Under the pieces are notes generated by a model. The model did not search any database and was not told the DNA's origin. It saw nothing but the letters and a program-made list of their open reading frames with translations. Below are positions 7,303 to 15,766 of a DNA stretch of 64,000 nucleotides, piece after piece. A program made the position numbers and the translations under genes. Positions within the stretch are counted from its first letter, which is position 1; each line of letters begins with the position of its first letter. The DNA comes from Caulobacter sp. (GTDB taxonomy: Bacteria > Pseudomonadota > Alphaproteobacteria > Caulobacterales > Caulobacteraceae). Location of the stretch: positions 186,001 to 250,000 of the forward strand of contig JAGHZU010000002.1 in the NCBI GenBank assembly GCA_017745235.1, written 5' to 3'.

Positions 7303-10300
7303 GGCGGCGCCGCGCCCGGTAGGGCGAGTCTGCGCAACCAGCCCCATGCGAGCGCGCCCTCCAGATAGGCGGCGCGGGCCGGCACCTGGACCTCGACCTC
7401 GGTCCCGCCATTCGGGCGGGTGGTGATCGCCAGCCGACCGCCGATGCGCTGGGCGCGCTCTCGCATGCCCTTGAGCCCGTAGTGGCCCTCGCGTTCGCCC
7501 GCTTCCCGCACCGCCGCCGGCAATCCGACGCCGTCGTCGGCGACCGACAGCGACAGGCGTCCGCGGCCGAAGGTCAGACGGCCGGAAATGCGCGAGGCCT
7601 GGGCATGAGCGATGGCGTTGCGGATCGCCTCTTCCGCGATCCGCAGCATTTCCTCGCTCACGAGCGGTCCAGTCGCCCTGGCGTCGCCTTCGATCACGAG
7701 ATCGATGGGCGGCGCGGCGCCGTCGCTGAAGGCGCCGACGACGTCGCCGAGGGCCTGGGCAAGATCTGCGCGGGCCGTCTCGGTCCGCAGGTCGCGGACG
7801 CGGGTCCTGCCTTCGGCCAGGACGACGTCGGCGCGGTCCAGGGCCTGGTCGATTTCCTTGCGGAGCGGGTCGTCGCCCGACAGCCGGTTGGCGACGGCCT
7901 GGAACCGCAGCATCAAGCTCTGGAATCCCTGGAGCAGGGTGTCGTGCAGCTCGCGGGCGATGCGCTCGCGTTCGGCAGTCCGGACCTGGAAGCGAGATTC
8001 AAGCGCGGCCGCGACCTGGCGGACACGAAGACTGTAAAGCGCCCAGGCCAGCAACGTCAGGGCGGCCGCGATCAGTAGCTTGAACCAGATCGACTGCAGG
8101 AAGGTCGGCGGGATCGACACCTCCAGGTCGGCGCCGGCGCGGTTCCAGACCCCGTCCTCGTTGGCCGCTATCACGTGGAAGCGGTAGGTCCCCGGCGCCA
8201 GGTTCGTGTAGAACGCCTGTCGGCGCAGGCCCGGGTCCACCCAGTCCGCATCGTGCCCTACCAGCCGATACAGCACCTTGGCGCGCCGGGGCATGGTCAG
8301 GTTGATAACAGCGAAGCCGATGGTGACGTCCGACGATCCCGCATGAAGCTTGACCGTCGCGGGGTCCTTGATGGTGGTCGCGCCGCTGGTCAGCGAGGTG
8401 ATGGCGACGCCCGGCGCGACCGGATTGGAGGGCAGGCGGGTGGGATCGATCCAGGCGACGCCGTCGATCGTGGCCAGCCACAGGCGACCGTCTCCGCCTC
8501 GGGCCATGGTCTGGCTGTTCTGGGCGTTGGGACCGTTCGGAAGACCGTCCTCGTAACTGAAGATCCGCTCCGGAATGACGAACGCGGGATTGGCGAAGGC
8601 CTTCTCCAGATCGGTGGTCCTGATCCTTGAAAGGCCGCCCGCGCCGAACAGCCAGGTGTCGCCCTCGGGCGTCTGCGCCAAGCCGGTCGCGTAGCGCAGG
8701 GGCTTTGCCTGGGACTGCGCGATGCGCCCTGCGCCGTCGGTCGGCATCAGCGCCGCACCGTCGCGACCCGACATCAACAAGCCAAGCGTGGTGGCGTGCA
8801 GCGCGCGTATGCCGCTGGTCGTCTTCAGCACCCCATCGAGCGACCGCTTTTCGGCGAACCCGCCTTCGAGGCGGGTCAGGGTCGAGGGATCGGTCAGGGC
8901 CCACAACCGGCCCTGGGCGTCCCTGACCATCAGGGTGGGGTCGAAGGTCGGGGACCGATCCGAGGCCGGGACCGATTTCCAGCTCGTCCCCTCCAGCCAA
9001 TATAGGCCGTTGGTGGATGCTGAGACCCAGAACCGCCCCGTGGAGTCCCGTCCGCAATCGTAGAAGCCCGTCTCAGTCGGGGGGACCGGAAACTCGGTGC
9101 GTTCGCCGCCGCGGACCCGTACGATGCGATCCACCGCCGCGATCCAGATCGACTTGTCCTGGTCCTCGCAGATCATCCGGGGCTCGGTCATGTCGAAGAG
9201 GCGCGCCGGCCGCTGGCCTGGGTCGACCCGGTAGATCGCGTCGCTCTGGCCGATATAGACGGCCCCGGACGAGGCGGTGAGCAGCAGATCCCCGTACTTG
9301 GCGGCCTGGATCAACTGCGGTTCGACGACGACGCCAGGCGTGCTGAAGTGATCCAGACTGCGGGGGCCGCCGTACCACAAGGTTCCCCGCCGATCGACGT
9401 AAAGCAGGGAGGGACGCGGCGAGGACATCAGGGAACGCTCGCCCGCCTCGTAGACGAGATCGGCGACGCCGGCGTCCTCGGCCTGGACCAGCTCCGCGAT
9501 CCGCCCGAAGTCCCGACCCTTGATCCAGAGATTGCCGTTCCGGTCGAACGCCGCGGCCAGCCAGCCCGGATCCTGGCTTGTCCAATGAAACGCGGGGGAG
9601 GGCGGCGCGGGCCAGCGTCCGTTCGGCCCCGTCAGCCGGGCCCCGCCGTCCGCGCGGACCACCCAAACCCTGCCGGCCGCGTCGGCGGCCAGCAATCCGC
9701 CGTCGCCCAGGGGCGTGTCGACGCGCTCGAACTTCACGCCGTTCGGCGCGCGACGCAGCACCGACTTGTTGTAGCCCAGCCAGAAGGCGCCGTCGGCGGA
9801 CACGAGAGCGTCGCGCAGCATCTGGCGTTCCGGGTTTGGCGAAATCCTGTCCCAGCGGGCGTTCTGATAGCGAAGGAACGGTTGGCCGATCTGCGCGACC
9901 CCGGCCCAGATCGCGCCGTCGGGGGTGAGGGTGAAGGTGACGACCTCGCCCCTGGGCTCGGGCGCTTCGATGAACTCGAGACGGCCCTGGCGAAACACGC
10001 CCAGCCAACCTTTCGAGTACCAGGCCCAGACCGTCCCATCGCGCCCGATCTGGAGCTTCCGGGGGTGGCCGTACTTGTCGCGGTCGATCTTTGCGTCCAT
10101 CGGCTCGAACGAGAGACCGTCGAAACGGAACAGCCCGTCGCGGCTGGCGATCCAGACGAGGCCGCTAGCGGTCTCGGCCATGGCGTGCGGCACGGACGGG
10201 GCGCCGTCGTCCCGCGTCCACACCTCGTGCTTCAGTTGGGCCATGGACAGCGCATAGGGCTGTGCGGCGGCTTCGCAGACCGCAGCGACGCAGAGCAGCG

Positions 10301-10343
10301 CGGCCAGCAATCCTGGCCAAAGCCGAATTAGTCCTGACGCCAT
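7299..10343 (-). CDS. sensor histidine kinase with periplasmic propeller (Reg_prop / Y_Y_Y / HisKA_3)
   Basis: The 1014-residue membrane sensor begins with a signal peptide (about 1-28, ending AAAQ). A long repetitive region (30-660) follows, with recurring WIA, GxVW and FRFDGLS units typical of two-component propeller repeats. Next come a Y_Y_Y domain (about 680-750, ending GTYRFHVIAANEDGVWNRAG) and one membrane helix (FKLLIAAALTLLAWALYSL). The HisKA_3 box is ELHDTLLQGF (His near 800), followed by an HATPase_c domain with NAIAHAQA, DDGVGLP and GLKGMRERA. It lacks the fused receiver and AraC domains of Bacteroidetes hybrid versions and instead passes phosphate to the overlapping LuxR-type regulator. 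In Bacteroidetes such propellers sense glycans; the ligand here is unknown. Confidence 0.94.
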   Translation of the reverse strand: MASGLIRLWPGLLAALLCVAAVCEAAAQPYALSMAQLKHEVWTRDDGAPSVPHAMAETASGLVWIASRDGLFRFDGLSFEPMDAKIDRDKYGHPRKLQIGRDGTVWAWYSKGWLGVFRQGRLEFIEAPEPRGEVVTFTLTPDGAIWAGVAQIGQPFLRYQNARWDRISPNPERQMLRDALVSADGAFWLGYNKSVLRRAPNGVKFERVDTPLGDGGLLAADAAGRVWVVRADGGARLTGPNGRWPAPPSPAFHWTSQDPGWLAAAFDRNGNLWIKGRDFGRIAELVQAEDAGVADLVYEAGERSLMSSPRPSLLYVDRRGTLWYGGPRSLDHFSTPGVVVEPQLIQAAKYGDLLLTASSGAVYIGQSDAIYRVDPGQRPARLFDMTEPRMICEDQDKSIWIAAVDRIVRVRGGERTEFPVPPTETGFYDCGRDSTGRFWVSASTNGLYWLEGTSWKSVPASDRSPTFDPTLMVRDAQGRLWALTDPSTLTRLEGGFAEKRSLDGVLKTTSGIRALHATTLGLLMSGRDGAALMPTDGAGRIAQSQAKPLRYATGLAQTPEGDTWLFGAGGLSRIRTTDLEKAFANPAFVIPERIFSYEDGLPNGPNAQNSQTMARGGDGRLWLATIDGVAWIDPTRLPSNPVAPGVAITSLTSGATTIKDPATVKLHAGSSDVTIGFAVINLTMPRRAKVLYRLVGHDADWVDPGLRRQAFYTNLAPGTYRFHVIAANEDGVWNRAGADLEVSIPPTFLQSIWFKLLIAAALTLLAWALYSLRVRQVAAALESRFQVRTAERERIARELHDTLLQGFQSLMLRFQAVANRLSGDDPLRKEIDQALDRADVVLAEGRTRVRDLRTETARADLAQALGDVVGAFSDGAAPPIDLVIEGDARATGPLVSEEMLRIAEEAIRNAIAHAQASRISGRLTFGRGRLSLSVADDGVGLPAAVREAGEREGHYGLKGMRERAQRIGGRLAITTRPNGGTEVEVQVPARAAYLEGALAWGWLRRLALPGAAPP

Positions 10344-10461
10344 CGCCCCAATCCTGTGGCCGCCCCCTTTTATGAAACACTGTTCTGCGAGGTGGCGAAA
10401 GGCATCCCCGATCAGGGTATCGCCAAATAGCTAGATCGGCGTTTCCCGGCGGGCGCCGAGG

Positions 10462-10821
10462 GTGCAAGACCGCTCGATGAAGATGACGGTCCCGATCTAT
10501 CCAGGCGGAATGCTCGGCGGGGGGCTGGCGGTGCTCCGGCTGTCATTGGCTGCAGCCTGCCTTGGCTTCGACCGTTCTCCGGACCTCGCCGGCGCCGGCC
10601 AATGGCTCCTGGCGGTCCTCTGCATCTCGATGGCCCTAGGCGCTGGGACGCGCTGGAGCGCCCTCGCCGGCGCCTTGGCGCTGATCGCCCTGGGGATCCT
10701 CCTTCGGGATCTGGCGATTGTCGGGGGCATGATCGCTCTCGTCCTGGCGGGGCCTGGCGCCTATTCGATCGACGCACGTGTTGGCGGGCGCGTCCGGGTT
10801 GGGCCGCGACCCCCACGCTAG
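10462..10821 (+). CDS. small DoxX-like membrane protein
   Basis: The 119-residue protein has about four hydrophobic segments: around GGGLAVLRLSLAAACLGF, QWLLAVLCISMALGAG, SALAGALALIALGILL and IVGGMIALVLAGPGAYSID. The final GPGAYSIDA followed by a basic tail is common in small DoxX-related inner-membrane proteins. Start is either the first codon or the ATG at 10477 (MKMTV). It diverges from the sensor kinase (gap about 118 nt) and lies 165 nt before the carotenoid-oxygenase gene in the same direction. Function unknown. An antisense frame over the same bases is arginine-rich and not credible. Confidence 0.65.
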   Translation: MQDRSMKMTVPIYPGGMLGGGLAVLRLSLAAACLGFDRSPDLAGAGQWLLAVLCISMALGAGTRWSALAGALALIALGILLRDLAIVGGMIALVLAGPGAYSIDARVGGRVRVGPRPPR

Positions 10822-10986
10822 CCGGCGGCTCATTTTGCGTGTGGCGAGGCCAGCCCCGGGGCCGGCGCCCGAAGTTCGATCGAGCGATCGCGGCGTCCCC
10901 CGTTCGAGCTTTCCGCCCGGCGACGGCGAGATCATTGTTCGCCCAAGCGACGGATCGCCCAGCCTGGTCACGGAAAGGGAAACGGG

Positions 10987-12387
10987 ATGCTTTTCAGCAA
11001 CGCGGCCAGCAGGTCCAAGAACCCGCCGGACAATCCCTATCTCACGGGCCTGCACACGCCCATGACCGAGGAAATTACGCTGGAGGACCTGCCCGTCACG
11101 GGCGCGATCCCCGCCGCGCTCAACGGCCGCTACCTGCGGATGGGGCCCAACCCGATGGCGCCCAACCCCGAAAAACATCACTGGTTCGCGGGCGACGGCA
11201 TGATCCATGGCGTTAGGCTGGAGGGCGGTCGAGCGACCTGGTACCGCAATCGCTGGATCCGATCCGACGCGGTCGCCAAGGCGCTGGACGCGCCGCGTAC
11301 GCCGGGACCGCGACACCTCTTCGACACCGTGAACACCAACGTCGTCGGCTTCGCCGGCAAGATCCTGGGCGTTGTGGAGGCGGGCAGCACGCCCGTCGAA
11401 CTCGACGAGACGCTGGAGACCATCCGCTACACCGACTTTGATGGCACATTGAAGGGTGGGTTTAGCGCCCATCCGCATCGTGATCCGCTCACCGGTGAGA
11501 TGCTGGCCCTCTGCTACGACGCCAGCAAGTGGAACGCTCTGCGCTTCGTCGTCCTAGGTCCGGAGGGCAAGGTCCGTCGCGAGGTGCGCGTCCCGGTCCG
11601 GCATGGGCCGATGATCCACGACTTCGCCTTTACGCGGCGCTTCGCGATCATCCTTGACCTACCGGTCACCTTCTCGCTGACCGCGGCGATCACCGGTCAT
11701 CACTTCCCCTATCGTTGGAACGAGGCCCATTCGGCGCGGGTCGGGCTGCTGCCGCGCGAGGGGAAGGCCGGAACTGTCACCTGGCTGCCGGTCGACCCCT
11801 GTTTCGTCTTCCATGCGGTCAACGCCTTTGATGCGGCCGACGGGACGGTGATCCTCGACGTCATTGTCCACGACAAGATGTTCTGGCGGCGCACTTCGGG
11901 CCCGGACTCGGAGCAGTGCGCCTTCGAGCGCTGGATCCTCGATCCTCAGGCCGGAACAGTCACGCGGACCATCATCGATCCCGAACCGCAGGAGTTCCCG
12001 CGCCCGGACGAGCGGCGGCTGGGGCAGCCCTATCGCTACGCCTACACCATGGCGTTGACCGATCCGTTCCTGGGAACCGGCCTCTTCAAGCACGATCTCG
12101 TGCAGGGTGCGCGCCAGACGCACGGCTTCAGGCGCGGTCGGCGCCCCTGTGAGTTCATTTTCGTGCCGGCCCACGCGGAGGCCGGCGAGGACGAGGGCTG
12201 GCTGATGGGCTTCGTCATCGACGCCGACGCCCGCACGACGGATCTGGTGATCCTCGATGCGCGGCGGTTCGAAGACGCTCCGATCGCCAGCATTCATTTG
12301 CCGCACGTCGTGCCGCCGGGCTTCCACGGAAACTGGATCGCGGCGCCGGCCGATATTCCCCGCCATCAGCATCCAGGAGAACAGTGA
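10987..12387 (+). CDS. carotenoid/lignostilbene cleavage dioxygenase (RPE65 family)
   Basis: The 466-residue protein matches the carotenoid oxygenase family. It opens with ALNGRYLRMGPNPM and then HHWFAGDGMIHGVRL, and carries the four iron-ligand histidines of the propeller in HPHRDPLTGE, MIHDFAFT, FHAVNAFD and GFHGNWIA. The family uses non-heme Fe(II) and oxygen to cleave a carbon-carbon double bond in carotenoids or in lignin-derived stilbenes. No signal peptide, so cytoplasmic. The start at 10987 is preceded by GGAAACGGG, which is purine-rich but not ideal. The stop overlaps the start of the exported hydrolase gene by one base (TGATG), so the two form a unit. Bacterial members are often annotated lignostilbene dioxygenases; the substrate cannot be decided here. 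Confidence 0.93.
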   Translation: MLFSNAASRSKNPPDNPYLTGLHTPMTEEITLEDLPVTGAIPAALNGRYLRMGPNPMAPNPEKHHWFAGDGMIHGVRLEGGRATWYRNRWIRSDAVAKALDAPRTPGPRHLFDTVNTNVVGFAGKILGVVEAGSTPVELDETLETIRYTDFDGTLKGGFSAHPHRDPLTGEMLALCYDASKWNALRFVVLGPEGKVRREVRVPVRHGPMIHDFAFTRRFAIILDLPVTFSLTAAITGHHFPYRWNEAHSARVGLLPREGKAGTVTWLPVDPCFVFHAVNAFDAADGTVILDVIVHDKMFWRRTSGPDSEQCAFERWILDPQAGTVTRTIIDPEPQEFPRPDERRLGQPYRYAYTMALTDPFLGTGLFKHDLVQGARQTHGFRRGRRPCEFIFVPAHAEAGEDEGWLMGFVIDADARTTDLVILDARRFEDAPIASIHLPHVVPPGFHGNWIAAPADIPRHQHPGEQ

Positions 12388-13181
12388 TGCGCCTGCTTTC
12401 GATCACTCGGCTCCTGCTCGTCGCGGTGGTCTCGGCGGGCGCTAGCGCGGCGGCGCCGCCCGCCGACGCCGATCCGGGCCGCAAGCCGGGTACGATCGTC
12501 CTGGTCCACGGGGCCTTCGTCGACGGCTCCGGCTGGGCCGGTGTCCATCGGATCCTGGACCGCGACGGCTACAAGGTTGTCATCGTGCAGAACCCGACCA
12601 CGTCGTTGGCCGACGACGTGGCGGCGACCCGCCGCGCTATCGCCGCGGCCGAGGGCAGCGTGGTGCTGGTCGGCCATTCCTATGGCGGCGTGGTCATTAC
12701 CGAAGCGGGCTCGGACCTCAAGGTCTCGGCGCTGGTCTATGTCGCCGCCTTCGCGCCCGATCGAGGGGAGTCGGTGTCCACGATCGTGGCGGCCGCGCCG
12801 CCCGGAACACCGACCTTGCCGATCTTGCCACCGGTCGACGGCCTGCTGCTTCTGGATCGCGCCAAGTTCGCCGCGGCCTTCGCCGCGGATGTCGCCCCCG
12901 AGGTCGCGCGTTTCATGGCGGACTCCCAGCAGCCTTGGGGCGCGCAGGCGCTGGAAGGCAAGGTCACCGCCCCCGCCTGGCGGGCGAAGCCCAGCTGGTA
13001 TCTGATCGCCAAGGACGACCACATGATCCCGCCTCCGGCCCAGCGGATCATGGCTGGGCGGGCCGGCGCGACCGTGCGCGAGGTGGCCGCCAGCCATGCC
13101 GTCTATGTCTCGCAGCCCGGCGCGGTCGCTGCCCTGATCGAGGAGGCCGCGGCCAAGTCGACGGAAGGGGCGACGCGATGA
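12387..13181 (+). CDS. exported alpha/beta hydrolase
   Basis: From the ATG at 12387 the protein has 264 residues. A Sec-type signal (RLLSITRLLLVAVVSAGASAAA) is followed by an alpha/beta hydrolase core: IVLVHGAFVDGSGW as oxyanion-hole motif, GHSYGG as nucleophile elbow, an acidic residue around AKDDHMIP, and the catalytic His in ASHAVYVSQ. The VHGAFVDGSGW pattern is that of the small esterase-like (EstC-type) subfamily. It acts in the periplasm or outside the cell. The TGATG overlap couples it to the upstream dioxygenase, so it may cleave an ester related to that substrate. A GTG three bases earlier is an alternative start. Confidence 0.9.
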   Translation: MRLLSITRLLLVAVVSAGASAAAPPADADPGRKPGTIVLVHGAFVDGSGWAGVHRILDRDGYKVVIVQNPTTSLADDVAATRRAIAAAEGSVVLVGHSYGGVVITEAGSDLKVSALVYVAAFAPDRGESVSTIVAAAPPGTPTLPILPPVDGLLLLDRAKFAAAFAADVAPEVARFMADSQQPWGAQALEGKVTAPAWRAKPSWYLIAKDDHMIPPPAQRIMAGRAGATVREVAASHAVYVSQPGAVAALIEEAAAKSTEGATR

Positions 13182-13324
13182 GCGCCATGCTCGGGCGCGA
13201 TCTGTGAATTTGGTTCCAAGGTTCTGGGATCGGGATCCGGCTACTGGGCGAGAGCCTCCGATCTTATTCCAGACGTCGAGCCGGGCGGTGCGCCCGACAC
13301 GACACCAGATGGAAGGTTGAGACG

Positions 13325-14338
13325 ATGACGCTCAAGAATATCCTGCCCGGCAAGCTGGGCTTCGGCGCCGCGCCGCTCGGCAACATGTTTCGCGACATCC
13401 CGGAAGAGGAAGCCCTGGCGACCGTGGAGGCGGCGTGGAACGACGGCATCCGCTATTTCGACAACGCCCCGTTCTATGGCGCGGGCCTGGCGGAAATCCG
13501 CATGGGTCGCGCCCTGGCCGGCAAGCCGCGCGACCAGTACGTGATCAGCACCAAGGTCGGCCGGGTGATCCTGGACGAGGTCGAGGACATTAGTGTCCGC
13601 GACCTCGGCGAGAAGGGCGACGTCTTCAAGTACGGCCGCCCGAACAAGATCGTGAACGACTATTCCGAGGACGCCACCTATCGCTCGCTCGAGGACAGCC
13701 TGAAGCGGTTGAAGACCGACCACATCGATATCGCCTTCGTCCACGACGTGGCCCAGGACTTCTATGGCGACGAATGGCTGTCCGTCTTCGAAACCGCCCG
13801 CAAAGGCGCCTTCAAGGCTCTGGACCGAATGCGCGACGAGGGCGTGATCAAGGCGTGGGGCCTGGGCGTCAATCGCGTTGAGCCGATCGAGCTGCTGCTG
13901 GACCTCGACGAACCGCGCCCCGACGCCTTCCTGCTGGCCGGCCGCTATACGCTGCTCGATCATGACCGGGCCCTGCAACGGGTGATGGGCAGGGTGGCGG
14001 AGCGTGGCCTGGGGATTGTCGTGGGCGGGCCCTACAGCTCCGGCGCCCTGGTGGGCGGGCCCAACTTCGAATACGCGCCGGCGACCCCGGCGATCCTCGA
14101 CAAGGTCGCCCGGATCAAGGCCATCGCCGACCGTCATGGGGTCAGCATGAAGGCCGCCGGCCTGCAGTTCGCCCTGGCCAATCCGGTCGTGGCGGCGGTC
14201 ATTCCCGGCGCCAGCCGGCCGGGCCGGATCGCCGAGGATCGCGCGGCTCTGGACGAGGTCATTCCACCCGATTTCTGGCGTGAGCTTCGCGCGGCCGGCC
14301 TGGTCAATCCAGCGGCCCCGTTGCCCGACGCGACCTAA
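13325..14338 (+). CDS. aldo/keto reductase (D-threo-aldose dehydrogenase-like)
   Basis: The 337-residue protein is an aldo/keto reductase. The tetrad is visible: Asp and Tyr in YFDNAPFYGAG, Lys in VISTKVG, and His in IAFVHDV. The long insertion after the third strand and the phosphate-binding VIPGASRPGRI near the end resemble the subfamily containing D-threo-aldose (L-fucose) dehydrogenase and pyridoxal dehydrogenase. It is cytoplasmic. The start has a GGAAGG about 8 nt upstream. It leads a rightward set with the exported VOC and ABM-fold genes, about 110 nt apart with a hairpin between. The true substrate may be an aldehyde, sugar or aromatic carbonyl. Confidence 0.9.
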   Translation: MTLKNILPGKLGFGAAPLGNMFRDIPEEEALATVEAAWNDGIRYFDNAPFYGAGLAEIRMGRALAGKPRDQYVISTKVGRVILDEVEDISVRDLGEKGDVFKYGRPNKIVNDYSEDATYRSLEDSLKRLKTDHIDIAFVHDVAQDFYGDEWLSVFETARKGAFKALDRMRDEGVIKAWGLGVNRVEPIELLLDLDEPRPDAFLLAGRYTLLDHDRALQRVMGRVAERGLGIVVGGPYSSGALVGGPNFEYAPATPAILDKVARIKAIADRHGVSMKAAGLQFALANPVVAAVIPGASRPGRIAEDRAALDEVIPPDFWRELRAAGLVNPAAPLPDAT

Positions 14339-14366
14339 AAAGTCTTTCTATTCAAATCTTTGACCG

Positions 14367-14392
14367 CCGGCCGAGGCTTTTTTCTCGGCCGG
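14367..14392 (+). terminator. GC-rich hairpin after aldo/keto reductase gene
   Basis: The arms CCGGCCGAG and CTCGGCCGG form a perfect 9-bp stem. The T-run lies in the loop rather than after the stem, so intrinsic termination is doubtful. It may be an attenuator or a stabilising 3' structure between two genes of one transcript. Confidence 0.45.
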
Positions 14393-14446
14393 AGGGATCC
14401 CTCGCGCCGGTAGTGGCGCGTCCGCAGCGCAAATAGGAGAGAGATC

Positions 14447-15283
14447 ATGCGTAAATCCCACCTTCACGGCGGCGCCGATCCCGATCGCCGCGACATGCTC
14501 CGCACCGCCGGCGTGGCCCTGGCCGCCGCGGCTGGAACCGCGATCGCCGCGCCCGTCGCGGCCCAGGGCCTGTCGGCCGCCGCCCGAAACAGCGGTCCGC
14601 TCGGCGCCCGCCTGCAGGGCGTCCAGCACTTCGGCCTGACCGTCCAGAACATGGAGCGGGCCTACGAGTTCTATACCGAGGTCCTGGGCGGCACGGAGGT
14701 GTTCCGCCACGGCGACTTCCAGGGCGACGCCGTGCACAACACGCTGCTGGCGGACCAGGACATCCAGGCCAACGAGCTGGGCGTCAATCCGCGCACCATC
14801 GGCGTGCCGGACCTGCGCGGCGGCGCCCAGCGGCTGGACGTCCGCTTCATCCAGTTCGACAACGTGGTGATCGAGCTTCTGCAATATCGTGACTCAGACC
14901 AGCCGATGGGCGGTCCGCGCGCCTTCGCCGAGCCGGTGCAGCACATGAGCCCCGCGTTCCCGCGGATGATGCACATCTGCTTCTACGTGCGCGACGACGT
15001 GGATTTCAACAAGTTCATCACCGACCTGGAGGCCGAGTCCGCCCGCCGCGGCATGACCCAGGTGCGGGCCAACCGGACCATCCGCGTCAACACCGAGGCC
15101 GAGCGTCGCGCCGCTCCGCAGAGCGCCAACACCAACAAGGTGACGGTCGCTCCGTCGGATGGCTGGGAGCTGATCTACTGCAAGGGCCCGGAAGGCGAGC
15201 AACTGGAGTTCGTCAAGGCGCTGGGCCCGGTGAAGCAGCGGTTCGCCAACACCCTGGCGGCCCGCCAGCACGGCACACGCTGA
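14447..15283 (+). CDS. Tat-exported VOC (glyoxalase/dioxygenase fold) protein
   Basis: The 278-residue protein starts with a twin-arginine signal (DPDRRDMLRTAG, then an alanine-rich stretch ending APVAAQG near residue 40). Two VOC modules follow. The first begins VQHFGLTVQNMERAYEFYTEVLGG, with the usual first metal His; the second contains MMHICFYVRDDVDFNKFI and ends in QLEFVKALGP with a Glu ligand. VOC proteins are metal enzymes such as glyoxalases, extradiol dioxygenases and epimerases. Tat export implies folding with cofactor before crossing the inner membrane, so it works in the periplasm. Ribosome site AGGAGAGAG precedes the ATG. The downstream exported ABM-fold gene is 26 nt away. Reaction unknown. 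Confidence 0.88.
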   Translation: MRKSHLHGGADPDRRDMLRTAGVALAAAAGTAIAAPVAAQGLSAAARNSGPLGARLQGVQHFGLTVQNMERAYEFYTEVLGGTEVFRHGDFQGDAVHNTLLADQDIQANELGVNPRTIGVPDLRGGAQRLDVRFIQFDNVVIELLQYRDSDQPMGGPRAFAEPVQHMSPAFPRMMHICFYVRDDVDFNKFITDLEAESARRGMTQVRANRTIRVNTEAERRAAPQSANTNKVTVAPSDGWELIYCKGPEGEQLEFVKALGPVKQRFANTLAARQHGTR

Positions 15284-15309
15284 AGCCATCCGTCTGAGGA
15301 GAGACCACC

Positions 15310-15720
15310 ATGCGCAAGACCTTCACAGTCCTGTTGGCGCTGACCGCCCTGGCGGCCGCCGGCGCGCCGGCCCTGGCGCGTGAACCCACCGGTGTCCGCT
15401 ATGGCCAGATCCCCGTCGGCGCCTACTCGATCGTCGCCCAGGTGCAGGCCAAGCCCGGCCAGGAAGCGGCCCTCCGCGCGGCGACTCTGCCGCTGGTCGA
15501 GCTAGTTCGTGGCGACCCCAAGAACCTCGTCTACTTCCTGCAGGAAGACCGGGCCAGGCCCGGCCACTTCATCTTTTACGAGGTCTTCGCGACGCAGGAA
15601 GACTTCGAGGCCCACAACGCCATGCCCTACGTCAAGGACTGGTTCGCCAAGCTGCCGACGCTCGCCGAGGGCGGTGTGCAGGTGATGCGGATGGAAGTCC
15701 TGGGGCGCGAACGGCGATGA
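15310..15720 (+). CDS. exported antibiotic-biosynthesis-monooxygenase-fold (ABM) protein
   Basis: The 136-residue protein has a Sec signal peptide (MRKTFTVLLALTALAAAGAP, cleavage near ALA-R), then an ABM/dimeric alpha-beta barrel domain: YSIVAQVQAKPGQEAALRAATLPLVELVR, NLVYFLQEDRARPGHFIFYEVFATQEDFEAHN and MPYVKDWF. This is the pattern of cofactor-free quinol-type monooxygenases such as YgiN. A periplasmic version beside an exported VOC protein suggests a small aromatic or quinol breakdown step outside the cytoplasm. Ribosome site GAGGAGAG is 7-8 nt before the ATG. It is the last gene of the set and converges on the LysR gene. Confidence 0.88.
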   Translation: MRKTFTVLLALTALAAAGAPALAREPTGVRYGQIPVGAYSIVAQVQAKPGQEAALRAATLPLVELVRGDPKNLVYFLQEDRARPGHFIFYEVFATQEDFEAHNAMPYVKDWFAKLPTLAEGGVQVMRMEVLGRERR

Positions 15721-15766
15721 CGTCCCGCGCGGCCGGGGTGGCTCCGTGCGATCCGGCTGCGCCGCG

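Noticed and set aside
10412..10816. 134-codon minus-strand open frame
   Set aside because: Arg/Pro/Ser-rich shadow of the small DoxX-like membrane protein, which has proper hydrophobic segments.
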